From positions 1,178,001 through 1,242,000 of the forward strand of contig CBDDJT010000004.1 in the NCBI GenBank assembly GCA_965229765.1: 64,000 nt of DNA, written 5' to 3'. The first letter of the stretch is position 1. Each line of letters opens with the position of its first letter. The translations under genes were made by a program, and so were the position numbers. Source of the stretch: ASV31 sp965229765 (GTDB lineage Bacteria > Pseudomonadota > Alphaproteobacteria > Rhodobacterales > Rhodobacteraceae). Positions 27,007 through 35,503 of the stretch are shown here, one piece after another. The notes beneath the pieces were generated by a model, which saw only the letters and a list, made by a program, of their open reading frames with translations, made no database searches and was not told the DNA's origin.

Positions 27007-27038
27007 CTTCTTCTGTTCAAAAATACTCCCGCCGGAGG
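27007..27038 (-). repeat. GAGTATTTTTGAACAGAAG box with upstream hairpin, after ffh
   Basis: First of four copies of a box, here CCTCCGGCGGGAGTATTTTT then GAACAGAAGAAG on the minus strand, 78 bp after the ffh stop. A 7-bp stem with a 3-nt loop (GCGGGCC/GGCCCGC, 27059-27075) precedes it. It matches the copy at 40772 in 29 of 32 positions. Position at the 3' end of a gene suggests a terminator or mRNA-end element. Confidence 0.7.
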
Positions 27039-27116
27039 CAGGCCGCCTCGCGGCCTTCGCGGGCCACCGGCCCGCGCCGCCGGGAACCGGCGGCCAGGAT
27101 ATCGCACGCAAGCGGG

Positions 27117-28604
27117 TCATTTCTTCTTGCCGAACCCCGACAGGCCCGGTGGAAGCGCACCGCCGCCGCCAAGGCCCGGAAAGCCACCGGGCATCGCGCC
27201 CATCTGTTTCTGCGCCGCCTCTATCTCGGCCTGGCTGGGCATTCCGGCGCCCTTGCCGAGCATACCGCCAAGCGCCTGCTTCAGCATCCCGCGCCCGCCC
27301 TTCTTGCCGATCTTCTTCATCATGTCGGCCATCTGGCGGTGCATCTTCAGAAGCTTGTTCAGCTCGCTCACTTCCAGCCCGGCGCCGGCGGCGATGCGTT
27401 TTTTCCGGCTGGCCTGCAGGAGCTGGGGGTTGGCGCGTTCTTTCTTGGTCATCGAGTTGATGAGCGCGATCTGACGGCGCAGGACGGTGTCGTCCATGCC
27501 GGCGTCGGCCATCTGTTTCTGTGCCTTGCCCATGCCGGGCATCATTCCCATGATGCCCTCCATGCCGCCCATCTTCAGCATCTGGTCAAGCTGGGCCTTC
27601 AGGTCGTTCATGTTGAACTGACCCTTGGCCATGCGGCGCATCATGCGCTCGGCCTGTTCGGCCTCGATCGTCTCTTGTGCCTTTTCGACAAGGCTGACGA
27701 TGTCGCCCATGCCAAGGATGCGGCCCGCGATGCGTTCGGGGTGGAATTCCTCGATCGCGTCCATCTTTTCGCCGAGGCCGACGAACTTGATGGGCTTGCC
27801 CGTGACCGCGCGCATCGACAGCGCCGCGCCGCCGCGCCCGTCGCCGTCCATCCGGGTCAGGATGACGCCGGTGACGCCGATCTTTTCGTCGAAATTCTCT
27901 GCAACGTTGACGGCGTCCTGACCGGTTAGGCCGTCGACGACCAGCAGCGTCTCGCGCGGGTTGGCGATGTCGCGCACCTCGGCGGCCTGCGCGATCAGCG
28001 CCTCGTCGATGTGCAGCCGCCCTGCGGTATCCAGCATGAAGACGTCGTAGCCGCCAAGGGTCGCCTGTTGCTTCGCGCGGCGCGCGATGTCCACCGCTGT
28101 CTGTCCCGGCACGATGGGCAGGGTATCGACGCCGATCTGCTGGCCAAGGATGGCCAGCTGTTCCATGGCCGCGGGCCGGTTGGTGTCGAGAGAGGCCATC
28201 AGCACGCGTTTGCCGTTCACCTCTTTCAGGCGCTTGGCGAGTTTCGCCGTGGTCGTCGTCTTGCCCGAGCCCTGAAGCCCCACCATCAGGATCGGGGCGG
28301 GCGGGTTGTCGACGCGCAGGGTGCCGATCTGGTCGCCGTCGCCGGCCAGCACGTGCACCAATTCGTCGTGCACGATCTTCACCACCTGCTGGCCCGGGGT
28401 GATGGACTTGGTGACAGCCTGGCCGGTGGCCTTTTCCTGCACCGCCTTGACGAAATCGCGCGTCACCGACAGCGACACGTCCGCTTCAAGCAGCGCCACG
28501 CGCACCTCGCGCAGGGCGGTCTTCACGTCGTCCTCGGTCAGGGCGCCCTGCTTGGTCAGGCGGTCGAAGACGCCAGAGAGACGCTCGGATAGATTTTCGA
28601 ACAT
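27117..28604 (-). CDS. ffh: Signal recognition particle protein Ffh
   Basis: 495-residue GTPase that binds 4.5S RNA and signal peptides for co-translational membrane targeting. N domain 1 to about 90; G domain with GLQGSGKTTTTAKL near 106, DTAGR, and TRMDGDGRGGAA; Met-rich M domain from about 325 (MLKMGGMEGIMGMMPGMGK) with the RNA-binding NSMTKKERANPQLLQASRKKRIAAGAG. The tail is Gly/Pro-rich and ends in KKK. The start is ATG 28604 (MFENLSERL), the universal family start. Upstream on the other strand is a glycosyltransferase gene. Confidence 0.97.
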   Translation of the reverse strand: MFENLSERLSGVFDRLTKQGALTEDDVKTALREVRVALLEADVSLSVTRDFVKAVQEKATGQAVTKSITPGQQVVKIVHDELVHVLAGDGDQIGTLRVDNPPAPILMVGLQGSGKTTTTAKLAKRLKEVNGKRVLMASLDTNRPAAMEQLAILGQQIGVDTLPIVPGQTAVDIARRAKQQATLGGYDVFMLDTAGRLHIDEALIAQAAEVRDIANPRETLLVVDGLTGQDAVNVAENFDEKIGVTGVILTRMDGDGRGGAALSMRAVTGKPIKFVGLGEKMDAIEEFHPERIAGRILGMGDIVSLVEKAQETIEAEQAERMMRRMAKGQFNMNDLKAQLDQMLKMGGMEGIMGMMPGMGKAQKQMADAGMDDTVLRRQIALINSMTKKERANPQLLQASRKKRIAAGAGLEVSELNKLLKMHRQMADMMKKIGKKGGRGMLKQALGGMLGKGAGMPSQAEIEAAQKQMGAMPGGFPGLGGGGALPPGLSGFGKKK

Positions 28605-28636
28605 GTCCTCGGCCCTTTCGCCCGTTTCCCATGCCA

Positions 28637-28652
28637 CCTGCATGTATGCAGG
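28637..28652. promoter_or_regulatory. CCTGCATGTATGCAGG palindrome upstream of ffh
   Basis: A 16-bp inverted repeat (7-bp arms CCTGCAT/ATGCAGG, 2-nt centre) lies 32 bp before the ffh start, in the divergent gap to the glycosyltransferase gene. A wider 9-bp inverted pair, GATCCCGGA/TCCGGGATC, flanks 28713-28743 in the same gap. Either could be an operator or part of a short intergenic palindrome; no binding protein can be named. Confidence 0.35.
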
Positions 28653-28816
28653 CAACGCCCAATGACCAACGGCACCCACGGGCGCAACGCGCTGGCGGAT
28701 GTCGATCCCGGACTGCACCCGGGACCGGAAGGCCTTGCAGCTTTCCGGGATCGGGCTTGCCTACTGCCGGCGCCCATGCGAGTCAAGGGTATGAGGCTTG
28801 GCGGACGGGGACGGGC

Positions 28817-29626
28817 ATGGCCGATGGGGTGATCTACGTGGCGACGGGGGCGGACCATGTGGCGATGGCCTGCGCCTCGGCTGGGTCCTTGCGGGCGACG
28901 AACCCCGGGCTGGCGGTGGATCTGTTCACCGACGATCCGGGCGCGGTGGCGGCGGGGCTGTTCGACCGGGTGCACGGCGTTCCGCGGGTGCATGAACGGG
29001 CAAAGCTCGACTGCCTGCCGCTGACGCGGTTCGACCGGACGCTGTTTCTGGATTCCGACACGCTTGTATTGCAGGGGCTCGGGGACCTGTTCGATGTGCT
29101 GACGCGGTTTGAATGCGCGATGGCCCATGACGTGCGGCGGGCGTCCGCGCTGGTGCAGGAGGGGCGCGACCATGTCACGCCCTATGCTTTTCCGCAGCTG
29201 AACGCGGGCGTGCTGCTGTATCGCCGTTCGGATGCGATGTGGGCGTTTCTGACCGAATGGGCGGCGCGGTTTCATGCCGATCCGGCGGTGGTGCGCGATC
29301 AGGTGATCCTGAAGGACCTGCTGTGGGAAAGCGATCTGCGGTTCTATGTGCTGCCGCCGGAGTTCAACCTGCGCCGCACGCCGATGCTCGACGCGTGGGA
29401 GCCGCTGGATGCCCGGCCCACGGTGCTGCACAGTCATCGGTTGCAGGATCACCTGCGGGTGCCGGGCGCGGCGCGGCTGACCACGCTGGATCAGGTGGTG
29501 GTGGCAGAGCGTGCGGCGCACGCGGCGGAATGGGCGGCGGAAGGGGCGCGGCCGGCGGGATGGCCGGCCAACGCCCCCGAGGTGCTGGAGGGTCAGGCCG
29601 CGAGCGGCAGCGCGTCCACCGACTGA
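28817..29626 (+). CDS. Family 8-like glycosyltransferase
   Basis: 269-residue sugar transferase of the GT-A fold. The metal-binding DxD is D79-S-D81 in FDRTLFLDSDTLVLQGL, and the N-terminus (GVIYVATGADHVAMACASAGSLRATNPGL) is the nucleotide-sugar site. A later ECAMAHD and PQLNAGVLLYRR block are typical. No signal or membrane helix, so cytoplasmic. I choose ATG 28817. Its end overlaps the azoR end on the opposite strand by 34 bp. Donor and acceptor are unknown. Confidence 0.8.
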   Translation: MADGVIYVATGADHVAMACASAGSLRATNPGLAVDLFTDDPGAVAAGLFDRVHGVPRVHERAKLDCLPLTRFDRTLFLDSDTLVLQGLGDLFDVLTRFECAMAHDVRRASALVQEGRDHVTPYAFPQLNAGVLLYRRSDAMWAFLTEWAARFHADPAVVRDQVILKDLLWESDLRFYVLPPEFNLRRTPMLDAWEPLDARPTVLHSHRLQDHLRVPGAARLTTLDQVVVAERAAHAAEWAAEGARPAGWPANAPEVLEGQAASGSASTD

Positions 29627-30189
29627 AGCGCGGCGGCGCGGGCGGCCTCGGCGTCGATGGCGGTGCGGTCGGCCTTCACGAACTCCACATCCGTGATGCC
29701 CAGAAAGCCCAGCACGTGGCGGACGTAACCGCTGGCAAAGTCGATCTCGGACCCGATGGGCGTCCCGCCGGAGGCGACGGTGACGATGGCGCGCTTGCCG
29801 GACAGCAGGCCCTGCGGCCCGGCCTCGGTATAGCGGAAGGTCACGCCAGCGCGGGCGACCATGTCGATCCACGCCTTCAGGCTGGCGGGGACGCCGAAGT
29901 TGTAGATCGGAAGGCCGATCAGCAGCACGTCGGCCTCTTGCAATTCGGCGACCAGCATGTCGGACAGGCCAAGCTGGGTCTTCTGCGCGGCGCTGCGGGT
30001 GTCGGCGGGGGTAAAGTTGGCGCCGATCCAGCTTTCGCCGATGTGGGGCAGGCCGCCGGACAGGTCGCGGGTGGTGACCTGCACCGGGCTGGCATCGGCA
30101 AAGCGTGCGATGATGCGGTCGTTAAGATCGCGGGTGACGGAGCCCTGTGTGCGGGCCGATGCGTCGATGCGCAGGATGCGGGTGGTCAT
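29593..30189 (-). CDS. azoR: FMN-dependent NADH-azoreductase
   Basis: 198-residue flavodoxin-fold enzyme that reduces quinones and azo compounds with NADH. The FMN-binding RIDASARTQGSVTRDLND is at the N-terminus; other signatures are GLPIYNFGVPASLKAWIDMVARAGVTF near 92 and VASGGTP near 140. Length is typical (about 200). It is divergent from a LysR regulator, the common azoR-regulator layout, and its start and the regulator start are 120 bp apart with an inverted repeat between. Confidence 0.92.
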   Translation of the reverse strand: MTTRILRIDASARTQGSVTRDLNDRIIARFADASPVQVTTRDLSGGLPHIGESWIGANFTPADTRSAAQKTQLGLSDMLVAELQEADVLLIGLPIYNFGVPASLKAWIDMVARAGVTFRYTEAGPQGLLSGKRAIVTVASGGTPIGSEIDFASGYVRHVLGFLGITDVEFVKADRTAIDAEAARAAALQSVDALPLAA

Positions 30190-30272
30190 GGCGTGTCTCC
30201 GGTGTTTCGTGCAGGGTAATCTGCGATGACCAGAAGATTGGAACTTGCGCGCCAGAGAGCAATTCGCGCAGA

Positions 30273-30292
30273 ATGAACAAGGTTCTGTTCAT
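30273..30292. promoter_or_regulatory. Operator candidate between azoR and lysR
   Basis: ATGAACA (30273-30279) and TGTTCAT (30286-30292) form a perfect 7-bp inverted repeat around six bases, 17 bp before the LysR start. LysR sites often show T-N11-A symmetry, which this contains. The divergent azoR gene is the natural target. Confidence 0.5.
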
Positions 30293-30309
30293 CAGCGCAC
30301 GAAAGCATC

Positions 30310-31194
30310 ATGGTTGGAAACTGGGACGAGATCCGCACGGCCTATCAGGTGGCGCGCATGGGCACGGTCAGCGGGGCGGCAGAGGTTCTGGGCGTGCACC
30401 ACGCCACGGTGATCCGGCACATCGACGCGCTTGAAACCCGGCTGGGCACAAAGCTGTTCCAGCGCCACGCGCGCGGCTACACCGCGACCGAGGCGGGGCA
30501 GGACCTGCTGACGGTGGCGCAGGCCACCGATGACCAGCTGACGCAGCTGGTCGGACGCCTGAAGGGCCGGGGCGAGGAGATGGCGGGCGAACTGATCATT
30601 ACCTCTGTTCCCGATCTTGCCAGCCTGCTGACGCCCGCGCTGGCGCGGTTCCAGGCGATGCACCCCGGTCTGATCATCCGCTTCATCACCGACTCGCGCC
30701 TGTTCCGGCTGGAATACGGCGAGGCGCATGTGGCGATCCGAGCCGGGGCGGTTCCGGAAGAGCCCGACAACGTGGTTCAGCCGTTCGGCGAGACGCAAGA
30801 CGCGCTTTATGCGTCGCGCTCTTATGCCGAGGCGCATGGCGTGCCCGGGGCGGATGGCGACCTGGCAGGCCACCGGTTCGTCTGTTCCGACAGCCGCGAG
30901 TCGCGCGCGCCCTACAACCGCTGGATCCATGCCAACGTGCCCGACGACCAGATCGTGTTTCGCGCCAGCGAACAGCGGGTGGTGGAACTGGCGGTGCGCG
31001 CCGGTGTGGGCATCGGGCATATCCCGGCATGGGACGCAAAGGACGATCCCGACCTTGTCGAGGCGATCCCCCTGCGCCCCGAGTTCTCGGCCCCGGCCTG
31101 GCTGGTGACGCATGTGGACCTGCACCGCACGACCAAGGTGCAGGCGCTGACCCGGTTCCTGAAGGAAGAGGCGAAGGCCTGGATGGCGCAGTGA
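30310..31194 (+). CDS. LysR family transcriptional regulator
   Basis: 294 residues. The helix-turn-helix is at about 5-63 (YQVARMGTVSGAAEVLGVHHATVIRHIDALETRLG); the ligand-binding domain follows (GELIITSVPDLASLLTPALARFQAMHPGL). ATG 30310. Divergent from azoR, which it likely controls in response to quinones or electrophiles; that is inferred from layout. Its stop overlaps a GTG start of the transporter gene downstream (GTGA), so the two are coupled. Confidence 0.88.
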   Translation: MVGNWDEIRTAYQVARMGTVSGAAEVLGVHHATVIRHIDALETRLGTKLFQRHARGYTATEAGQDLLTVAQATDDQLTQLVGRLKGRGEEMAGELIITSVPDLASLLTPALARFQAMHPGLIIRFITDSRLFRLEYGEAHVAIRAGAVPEEPDNVVQPFGETQDALYASRSYAEAHGVPGADGDLAGHRFVCSDSRESRAPYNRWIHANVPDDQIVFRASEQRVVELAVRAGVGIGHIPAWDAKDDPDLVEAIPLRPEFSAPAWLVTHVDLHRTTKVQALTRFLKEEAKAWMAQ

Positions 31195-32081
31195 CGGGCC
31201 CGGGGCCCGTTGCGGGCCACGCCGCGATGCTGGTGTTCTCGGCGCTGGTCGCGGGATCGTTCAGCCTGGGCGCGCTGGTGGCCAATGATATCGCGCCTGC
31301 GGCCCTGACGGCGGTGCGGTTCCTGCTGGCGGGCGCGCTTGTGGGGGCGCTGGCGCTGGCGACCACGGGGCTGCCGCGCGCAGCGTTCCGCGCACCGTGG
31401 CGCCATGTCGTGCTGGGGGCGCTGTTCAGCACCTATTTCGTAACGATGTTCGAGGGACTGAAGACCGCGCCGGCAATTTCGACGGCGGCCGTCTTTACCC
31501 TGACGCCGCTTTTGTCGGGGGTGTTCGGCTGGCTGTTCCTGCGCCAAAGGACCACGCGGCGGATGCGGCTGGCGCTGACCATCGGCGCGGCGGGCGCGCT
31601 TTGGGTGATCTTCCGCGCCGATCTGTCGGCGGTGCTGACCTTCCAGCCGGGCCGGGGCGAGACGATCTTTTTCTTCGGCTGCGTGGCCTATGCGGCCTAT
31701 GCCGTGCTTCTTCGCCGGCTGAACCGGGGCGAGGCTACGGTGGTCGCCGTCTTTGCCATCATGGCGGCGGGCGTGGTGGAGCTGTGCGTTTACGGCTGGC
31801 ACGACATACGGGCAACGGACTGGGGCGCGCTTCGGCCGGTGGTTTGGATCACGCTGGCCTACCTTGCGGTTTTCGCCAGCGCGGCGTCCTTTCTGCTGTT
31901 GCAGTACGCGGCGCAGCGGCTGCCGGCGGTCAAGGTGCTGGCCTATACCTACCTGACGCCAAGCTGGGTGATTGCATGGGAGATCGGGCTGGGCCACGGC
32001 GCGCCGCGCGGGCTGACGCTGGTGGGGGTCGGGCTTACCGTGGTGGCGCTGCTTCTGCTGTTGAAGGATGAAGGCGTCTGA
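31191..32081 (+). CDS. DMT/EamA family transporter
   Basis: 296-residue inner-membrane protein with ten predicted helices in two EamA repeats (about 10-135 and 150-290). Family signs are LVFSALVAGSFSLGALVANDI, AISTAAVFTLTPLLSGVFGWLFL near 95, and SAASFLLLQYAAQRLPAVKVLAYTYLTP near 230. I use GTG 31191, overlapping the LysR stop; the frame is also open upstream but there is no other sensible start. It may export a metabolite or drug; the substrate is unknown. Confidence 0.87.
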   Translation: MTGPGPVAGHAAMLVFSALVAGSFSLGALVANDIAPAALTAVRFLLAGALVGALALATTGLPRAAFRAPWRHVVLGALFSTYFVTMFEGLKTAPAISTAAVFTLTPLLSGVFGWLFLRQRTTRRMRLALTIGAAGALWVIFRADLSAVLTFQPGRGETIFFFGCVAYAAYAVLLRRLNRGEATVVAVFAIMAAGVVELCVYGWHDIRATDWGALRPVVWITLAYLAVFASAASFLLLQYAAQRLPAVKVLAYTYLTPSWVIAWEIGLGHGAPRGLTLVGVGLTVVALLLLLKDEGV

Positions 32082-32142
32082 TGCTTCCGGCTGTCATGAA
32101 TCCGTGGCACCCCCGGTGCCATGATTGCGGCGGAGGTGGTCC

Positions 32143-32970
32143 ATGATGATCGAGTTGACGATGCAGGTGGGCGCGCGCGACGGTATCCTGTGCGCGCCGG
32201 TTGGGATGTCGATGCCGCATGTGGGCACGGTGTCGGTGACGGTCGATGGCGCTGCCATGCGGCTGATCGCGGACCCGACGAACGGACAGACAGCCATGGC
32301 GTTGACGCCCATGGACGACGTCGTGACGATCAACTGGCGGTATCAGCGCGGCGGCGCGGCCTATCCCGAGGCGATGTTCGCGCCGCGCGACAGCCGGTTC
32401 ATCCGCGCGGCGGCATCGCTCGCAGAGGAGGCCGCAGGCATCTCGCGCGCCGCAGGGGGCGGGCAGGCCGGGCTGCGGGCGCTGATCGATCACGTGACGG
32501 GGCTGTTTCGCTATGGCCACCCCGAGGAACGGTTCTACGAGGGGTCCGACGACATCCCGCAGCTTTGCGGGCTGACGGAAGGGTCCTGCGTGGACATCAA
32601 TGCCTACCTGATCGCGGCGGCACGGGCGGCGGGCTACGACGCGGGCTACATGACCGGGTGCTTCATTCCCGAGGCCAAGCGCGACTGGTGCGAGGACATG
32701 CATTGCTGGGTCGTCACGCGGGTGGACGGCGTGGTGCAGGACTGGGACATCGCGCATCACCTGAAGATGGGTGTGGCGCGGGTCGAACCGGGTTTGAACC
32801 CGCGGCCGGGCGTGCGCGTGCCGCTGTCGCATTCCATGGGCTGGGTGCTGCCGGACATCGGGGTGGCGGACCTGAAATTGCTGGCAGAGCCCATGTGGTT
32901 CGAGAATGGCAGGTGGCTGGACGCCGAACCCCGGATCACTTTGTCGGGGTATGATCTTCTGGCGGGGTAA
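32143..32970 (+). CDS. Transglutaminase-like cysteine protease family protein
   Basis: 275 residues. The papain-like triad appears as C149 in TEGSCVDINAYLIAAARAAGY, H187 in DMHCWVV, and Asp at D200 or D202 in VVQDWDIAHH. The N-terminal 110 residues form a beta-rich transglutaminase N domain. No signal peptide is visible, so it may be cytoplasmic. Start at ATG 32143 with GGAGG before it. The end overlaps the convergent ArsR gene by 35 bp. It could be a peptidase, amidase or crosslinking enzyme. Confidence 0.8.
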   Translation: MMIELTMQVGARDGILCAPVGMSMPHVGTVSVTVDGAAMRLIADPTNGQTAMALTPMDDVVTINWRYQRGGAAYPEAMFAPRDSRFIRAAASLAEEAAGISRAAGGGQAGLRALIDHVTGLFRYGHPEERFYEGSDDIPQLCGLTEGSCVDINAYLIAAARAAGYDAGYMTGCFIPEAKRDWCEDMHCWVVTRVDGVVQDWDIAHHLKMGVARVEPGLNPRPGVRVPLSHSMGWVLPDIGVADLKLLAEPMWFENGRWLDAEPRITLSGYDLLAG

Positions 32971-33283
32971 GCTCGGCTTCGAGAAAGCGCTCGAACGCGT
33001 CGAGGTTCACCGGCTCGAACTGGCCGAAGCCCTGCATCCAGACCGACGCGGCCTTCAGCGCGTCGGGTTCCAGCTGGCACCATTTCACGCGGCCGCGCTT
33101 GTCCTGGCTGATGAGGCCGGCACGCATCAGGATGGCGAGGTGTTTCGAGATCGCGGCCAGAGACATCTCGAACGGCTCTGCCACGTCGGTGACGGCCATG
33201 TCATCTTCAAGCAGCATCGCCAGGATGCGGCGGCGCGTCGGGTCGGCGAGTGCGGCGAAAACGGCGTCGAGATGGGCGTCCAT
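32936..33283 (-). CDS. ArsR family transcriptional regulator
   Basis: 115-residue winged-helix repressor. The start MDAHLDAVFAALADPTRRRILAMLL is typical; the recognition region is MSLAAISKHLAILMRAGLI at about 40-58, with the wing SQDKRGRVKWCQL. No CxC-type metal site of ArsR/SmtB is seen, so it probably does not sense metal through that site. Operator TCAAC-N6-GTTGA lies 33 bp upstream. It overlaps the transglutaminase-like gene; a SRPBCC partner gene usual for this subgroup is not adjacent. Confidence 0.87.
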   Translation of the reverse strand: MDAHLDAVFAALADPTRRRILAMLLEDDMAVTDVAEPFEMSLAAISKHLAILMRAGLISQDKRGRVKWCQLEPDALKAASVWMQGFGQFEPVNLDAFERFLEAELTPPEDHTPTK

Positions 33284-33315
33284 GGCGCGCAGCTAAGGCA
33301 GTATGGCGCAATTGG

Positions 33316-33331
33316 TCAACTGATCGGTTGA
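33316..33331 (-). promoter_or_regulatory. TCAAC-N6-GTTGA operator upstream of arsR-type gene
   Basis: TCAAC (33316-33320) and GTTGA (33327-33331) are 5-bp inverted arms around TGATCG, 33 bp before the ArsR start. CAACC/GGTTG-like sites are typical of the ArsR subgroup that controls stress and SRPBCC genes, so autoregulation is likely. Confidence 0.5.
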
Positions 33332-33443
33332 ATATGGCGGGGATGCCGGATCGGGCGCCTTGCGCGTGCGCAGCATGTCGCAGGCGGGATAATATCCTTT
33401 TATTACAATGCTATGACTGGCAGGCCATGCGGCATTTGCCAGC

Positions 33444-33472
33444 TTGACTCTGCACCGCCGCATTCCTAGGGT
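33444..33472 (+). promoter_or_regulatory. Candidate promoter of the F0 operon
   Basis: TTGACT at 33444-33449 and TAGGGT at 33467-33472 are separated by 17 bp, and the latter lies 27 bp before the atpI start. The -35 box is close to consensus; the -10 box is weak, as usual for GC-rich alphaproteobacterial promoters. Confidence 0.4.
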
Positions 33473-33498
33473 CCGCCCGACTGTCCGAGGGGCATGGC

Positions 33499-33825
33499 AT
33501 GACGGATCCGGCGGACGAAGAGCGGCTTCGCGCGCTTCAGACGCGGATCGACAAGGTCAAGGCGTCGCAGGCGCCGAAGCCACGCGCGGACGAGCACTAT
33601 TCGCAGGCGAATGTTGCCTGGCGCATGGTGACAGAGCTTGTGGCCGGTCTGATGATCGGTCTGGGCATCGGATACGGGCTGGACTCGCTCTTCGGAACGA
33701 TGCCGGTGTTTCTGGTGCTCTTTATCGGGTTGGGCTTTGCGGCCGGGGTGAAGACGATGCTTCACACGGCCAAGGAGGTCCAGAAGGAACAGGCGGCGAA
33801 AGCGGCCGAGGACAAAGAGGGCTGA
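33499..33825 (+). CDS. atpI: ATP synthase protein I (AtpI/AtpZ family)
   Basis: 108-residue membrane protein with two helices (VTELVAGLMIGLGIGYGLDSLF and VFLVLFIGLGFAAGVKTML, about 45-90) and charged ends. It assists assembly of the c-ring and possibly Mg uptake; it is not part of the final enzyme. It leads the F0 operon, 4 bp before atpB, the usual place in alphaproteobacteria. Confidence 0.9.
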   Translation: MTDPADEERLRALQTRIDKVKASQAPKPRADEHYSQANVAWRMVTELVAGLMIGLGIGYGLDSLFGTMPVFLVLFIGLGFAAGVKTMLHTAKEVQKEQAAKAAEDKEG

Positions 33826-33829
33826 TAGG

Positions 33830-34579
33830 GTGGCGACGGAAGAGGCAAGCGGCGGTCTTAGCATCCATCCCATGGACCAGTTCATCGTGAAACCGCTGTT
33901 CGGCGGCGACGCGATAAATTGGTACACCCCCACGAACGTGACGCTCTGGATGGCGCTGGCGGTTGTCTGCGTCGTCCTGCTGATGGTGATCGGCACGCGC
34001 GGACGCGCGGTGGTCCCCAGCCGCGCACAGTCCGTGGGCGAACTGATCTACGGCTTCGTGCACAAGATGGTCGAGGACGTGGCCGGCAAGGACGGGGTCA
34101 AGTTCTTCCCCTACATCATGACGCTGTTCATGTTCATCCTGTTCGCCAACACCCTTGGGCTGATCCCGATGAGCTTTACCACCACGTCGCATATCGCGGT
34201 GACGGCGGTCATGGCGTTCGCGGTGTTCTTCACCGTGACACTGGTGGGCTTCATCAAGAACGGCGCAGGCTTTCTGTCGCTGTTCTGGGTGTCGTCGGCG
34301 CCCTTGCCGCTGCGGCCCGTGCTGGCGATCATCGAACTGATTTCCTATTTCGTCCGCCCTGTCAGCCATTCGGTCCGTCTTGCCGGCGCGATCATGGCAG
34401 GCCACGCGGTGATGAAGGTGTTCGCGGGCTTTGCCGCGGTCACAGCCGTTGCCCCGCTGGCCATCGGCGGCATGGTGGCGATCTACGGTCTGGAACTGCT
34501 TGTGGCGTTTATCCAGGCCTACGTCTTCACGATCCTGACCTGCGTCTATCTGAAGGATGCGCTTCACCCGCACCACTAG
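33830..34579 (+). CDS. atpB: F0F1 ATP synthase subunit a
   Basis: 249-residue integral membrane subunit forming the proton half-channels. The essential arginine is R183 in HSVRLAGAIMAGHAVMKVF, and the last helices read LLVAFIQAYVFTILTCVYLKDALHPHH. About six helices. GTG 33830 is used as start, 4 bp after atpI; the next ATG (codon 15) would drop part of the conserved N-terminus. Confidence 0.96.
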   Translation: MATEEASGGLSIHPMDQFIVKPLFGGDAINWYTPTNVTLWMALAVVCVVLLMVIGTRGRAVVPSRAQSVGELIYGFVHKMVEDVAGKDGVKFFPYIMTLFMFILFANTLGLIPMSFTTTSHIAVTAVMAFAVFFTVTLVGFIKNGAGFLSLFWVSSAPLPLRPVLAIIELISYFVRPVSHSVRLAGAIMAGHAVMKVFAGFAAVTAVAPLAIGGMVAIYGLELLVAFIQAYVFTILTCVYLKDALHPHH

Positions 34580-34643
34580 GGGCACGGGATCGACCGAAAC
34601 CTAACCAAATCACAGCCAATTCCAATCTCAAGGAGTAACGGAC

Positions 34644-34880
34644 ATGGAAGGCGATATCGCACAAATGGGTCAGTTCATCGGCGCAGGCCTTGCCGCCATC
34701 GGGTCGGGCGCGGCCGCGATCGGTGTGGGCCACGTTGCCGGCAACTTCCTGGCGGGCGCGCTGCGCAACCCGTCGGCGGCCGGTGGCCAGACCGCGACGC
34801 TCTTCATCGGCATCGCGTTCGCCGAAGCGCTGGGGATCTTCTCGTTCCTCGTCGCTCTGCTTCTGATGTTCGCCGTCTGA
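34644..34880 (+). CDS. atpE: F0F1 ATP synthase subunit c
   Basis: 78-residue hairpin of two helices that makes the rotor ring. The GxGxGxG-like packing motif is in helix one (GLAAIGSGAAAIGVGHVAG), the loop is RNP, and the proton-carrying carboxylate is E61 in GIAFAEALGIF. Glu at this position and the absence of the sodium-ligand set point to proton coupling. Good AAGGAG site before ATG 34644. Confidence 0.97.
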   Translation: MEGDIAQMGQFIGAGLAAIGSGAAAIGVGHVAGNFLAGALRNPSAAGGQTATLFIGIAFAEALGIFSFLVALLLMFAV

Positions 34881-34955
34881 TCCAAACGAACCGCTCCTTG
34901 ATGCCGGGGGGGCGACTGCGCCCGCCCGGCGGATTTCCGGTTCCAGGAGGACGAC

Positions 34956-35498
34956 ATGGCGACTGAAACAGAAGGCACCGCGCACGGGGCGGCCGAAGCG
35001 GCCAGCGCGCCGGGTATGCCGCAGCTGGATTTCGGGACCTTCCCGAACCAGATCTTCTGGCTCGTGGTCACGCTGGTCGTGATCTACTTTGTCCTGAGCC
35101 GCGTCGCGCTTCCGCGCATCGCGTCGGTTCTGGCCGAACGGCAAGGCACGATCACCAACGATCTGGCCGCCGCGGAAGAGCTGAAGCAAAAGGCGGTCGA
35201 GGCGGAAGACGCCTATAACAAGGCATTGGCCGACGCCCGCGCCGAAGCGCATCGGATCGTCGCCGAGGCACGCGCCGAGATCCAGGCGGATCTGGATGCA
35301 GCCACCGCGCGGGCCGACGAGTCGATCGCCGAGCGCACCGCCGAGTCGGAAAAGCGCATCGGCGAGATCCGCGAAAGCGCGCTGGACGGCGTGCGGAACG
35401 TGGCCAACGACATCGCGCAGGACGTGGTCGCCGCGATGGGCGCCACGGCGGACGAGGCCGCGCTTTCGGCCGCGATCGAAACGCAGCTGAAGGGGTGA
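34956..35498 (+). CDS. atpF': F0F1 ATP synthase subunit b'
   Basis: 180-residue peripheral stalk subunit. One transmembrane helix near residues 30-50 (QIFWLVVTLVVIYFVLSRVALP) is followed by a long Ala/Glu/Arg-rich coiled coil. The b' type is recognised from the N-terminal tail and PRIASVLAERQGTI. AGGAGG precedes ATG 34956. Together with the next gene it forms the b/b' heterodimer found in photosynthetic and related alphaproteobacteria. Confidence 0.93.
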   Translation: MATETEGTAHGAAEAASAPGMPQLDFGTFPNQIFWLVVTLVVIYFVLSRVALPRIASVLAERQGTITNDLAAAEELKQKAVEAEDAYNKALADARAEAHRIVAEARAEIQADLDAATARADESIAERTAESEKRIGEIRESALDGVRNVANDIAQDVVAAMGATADEAALSAAIETQLKG

Positions 35499-35503
35499 GG
35501 GAC

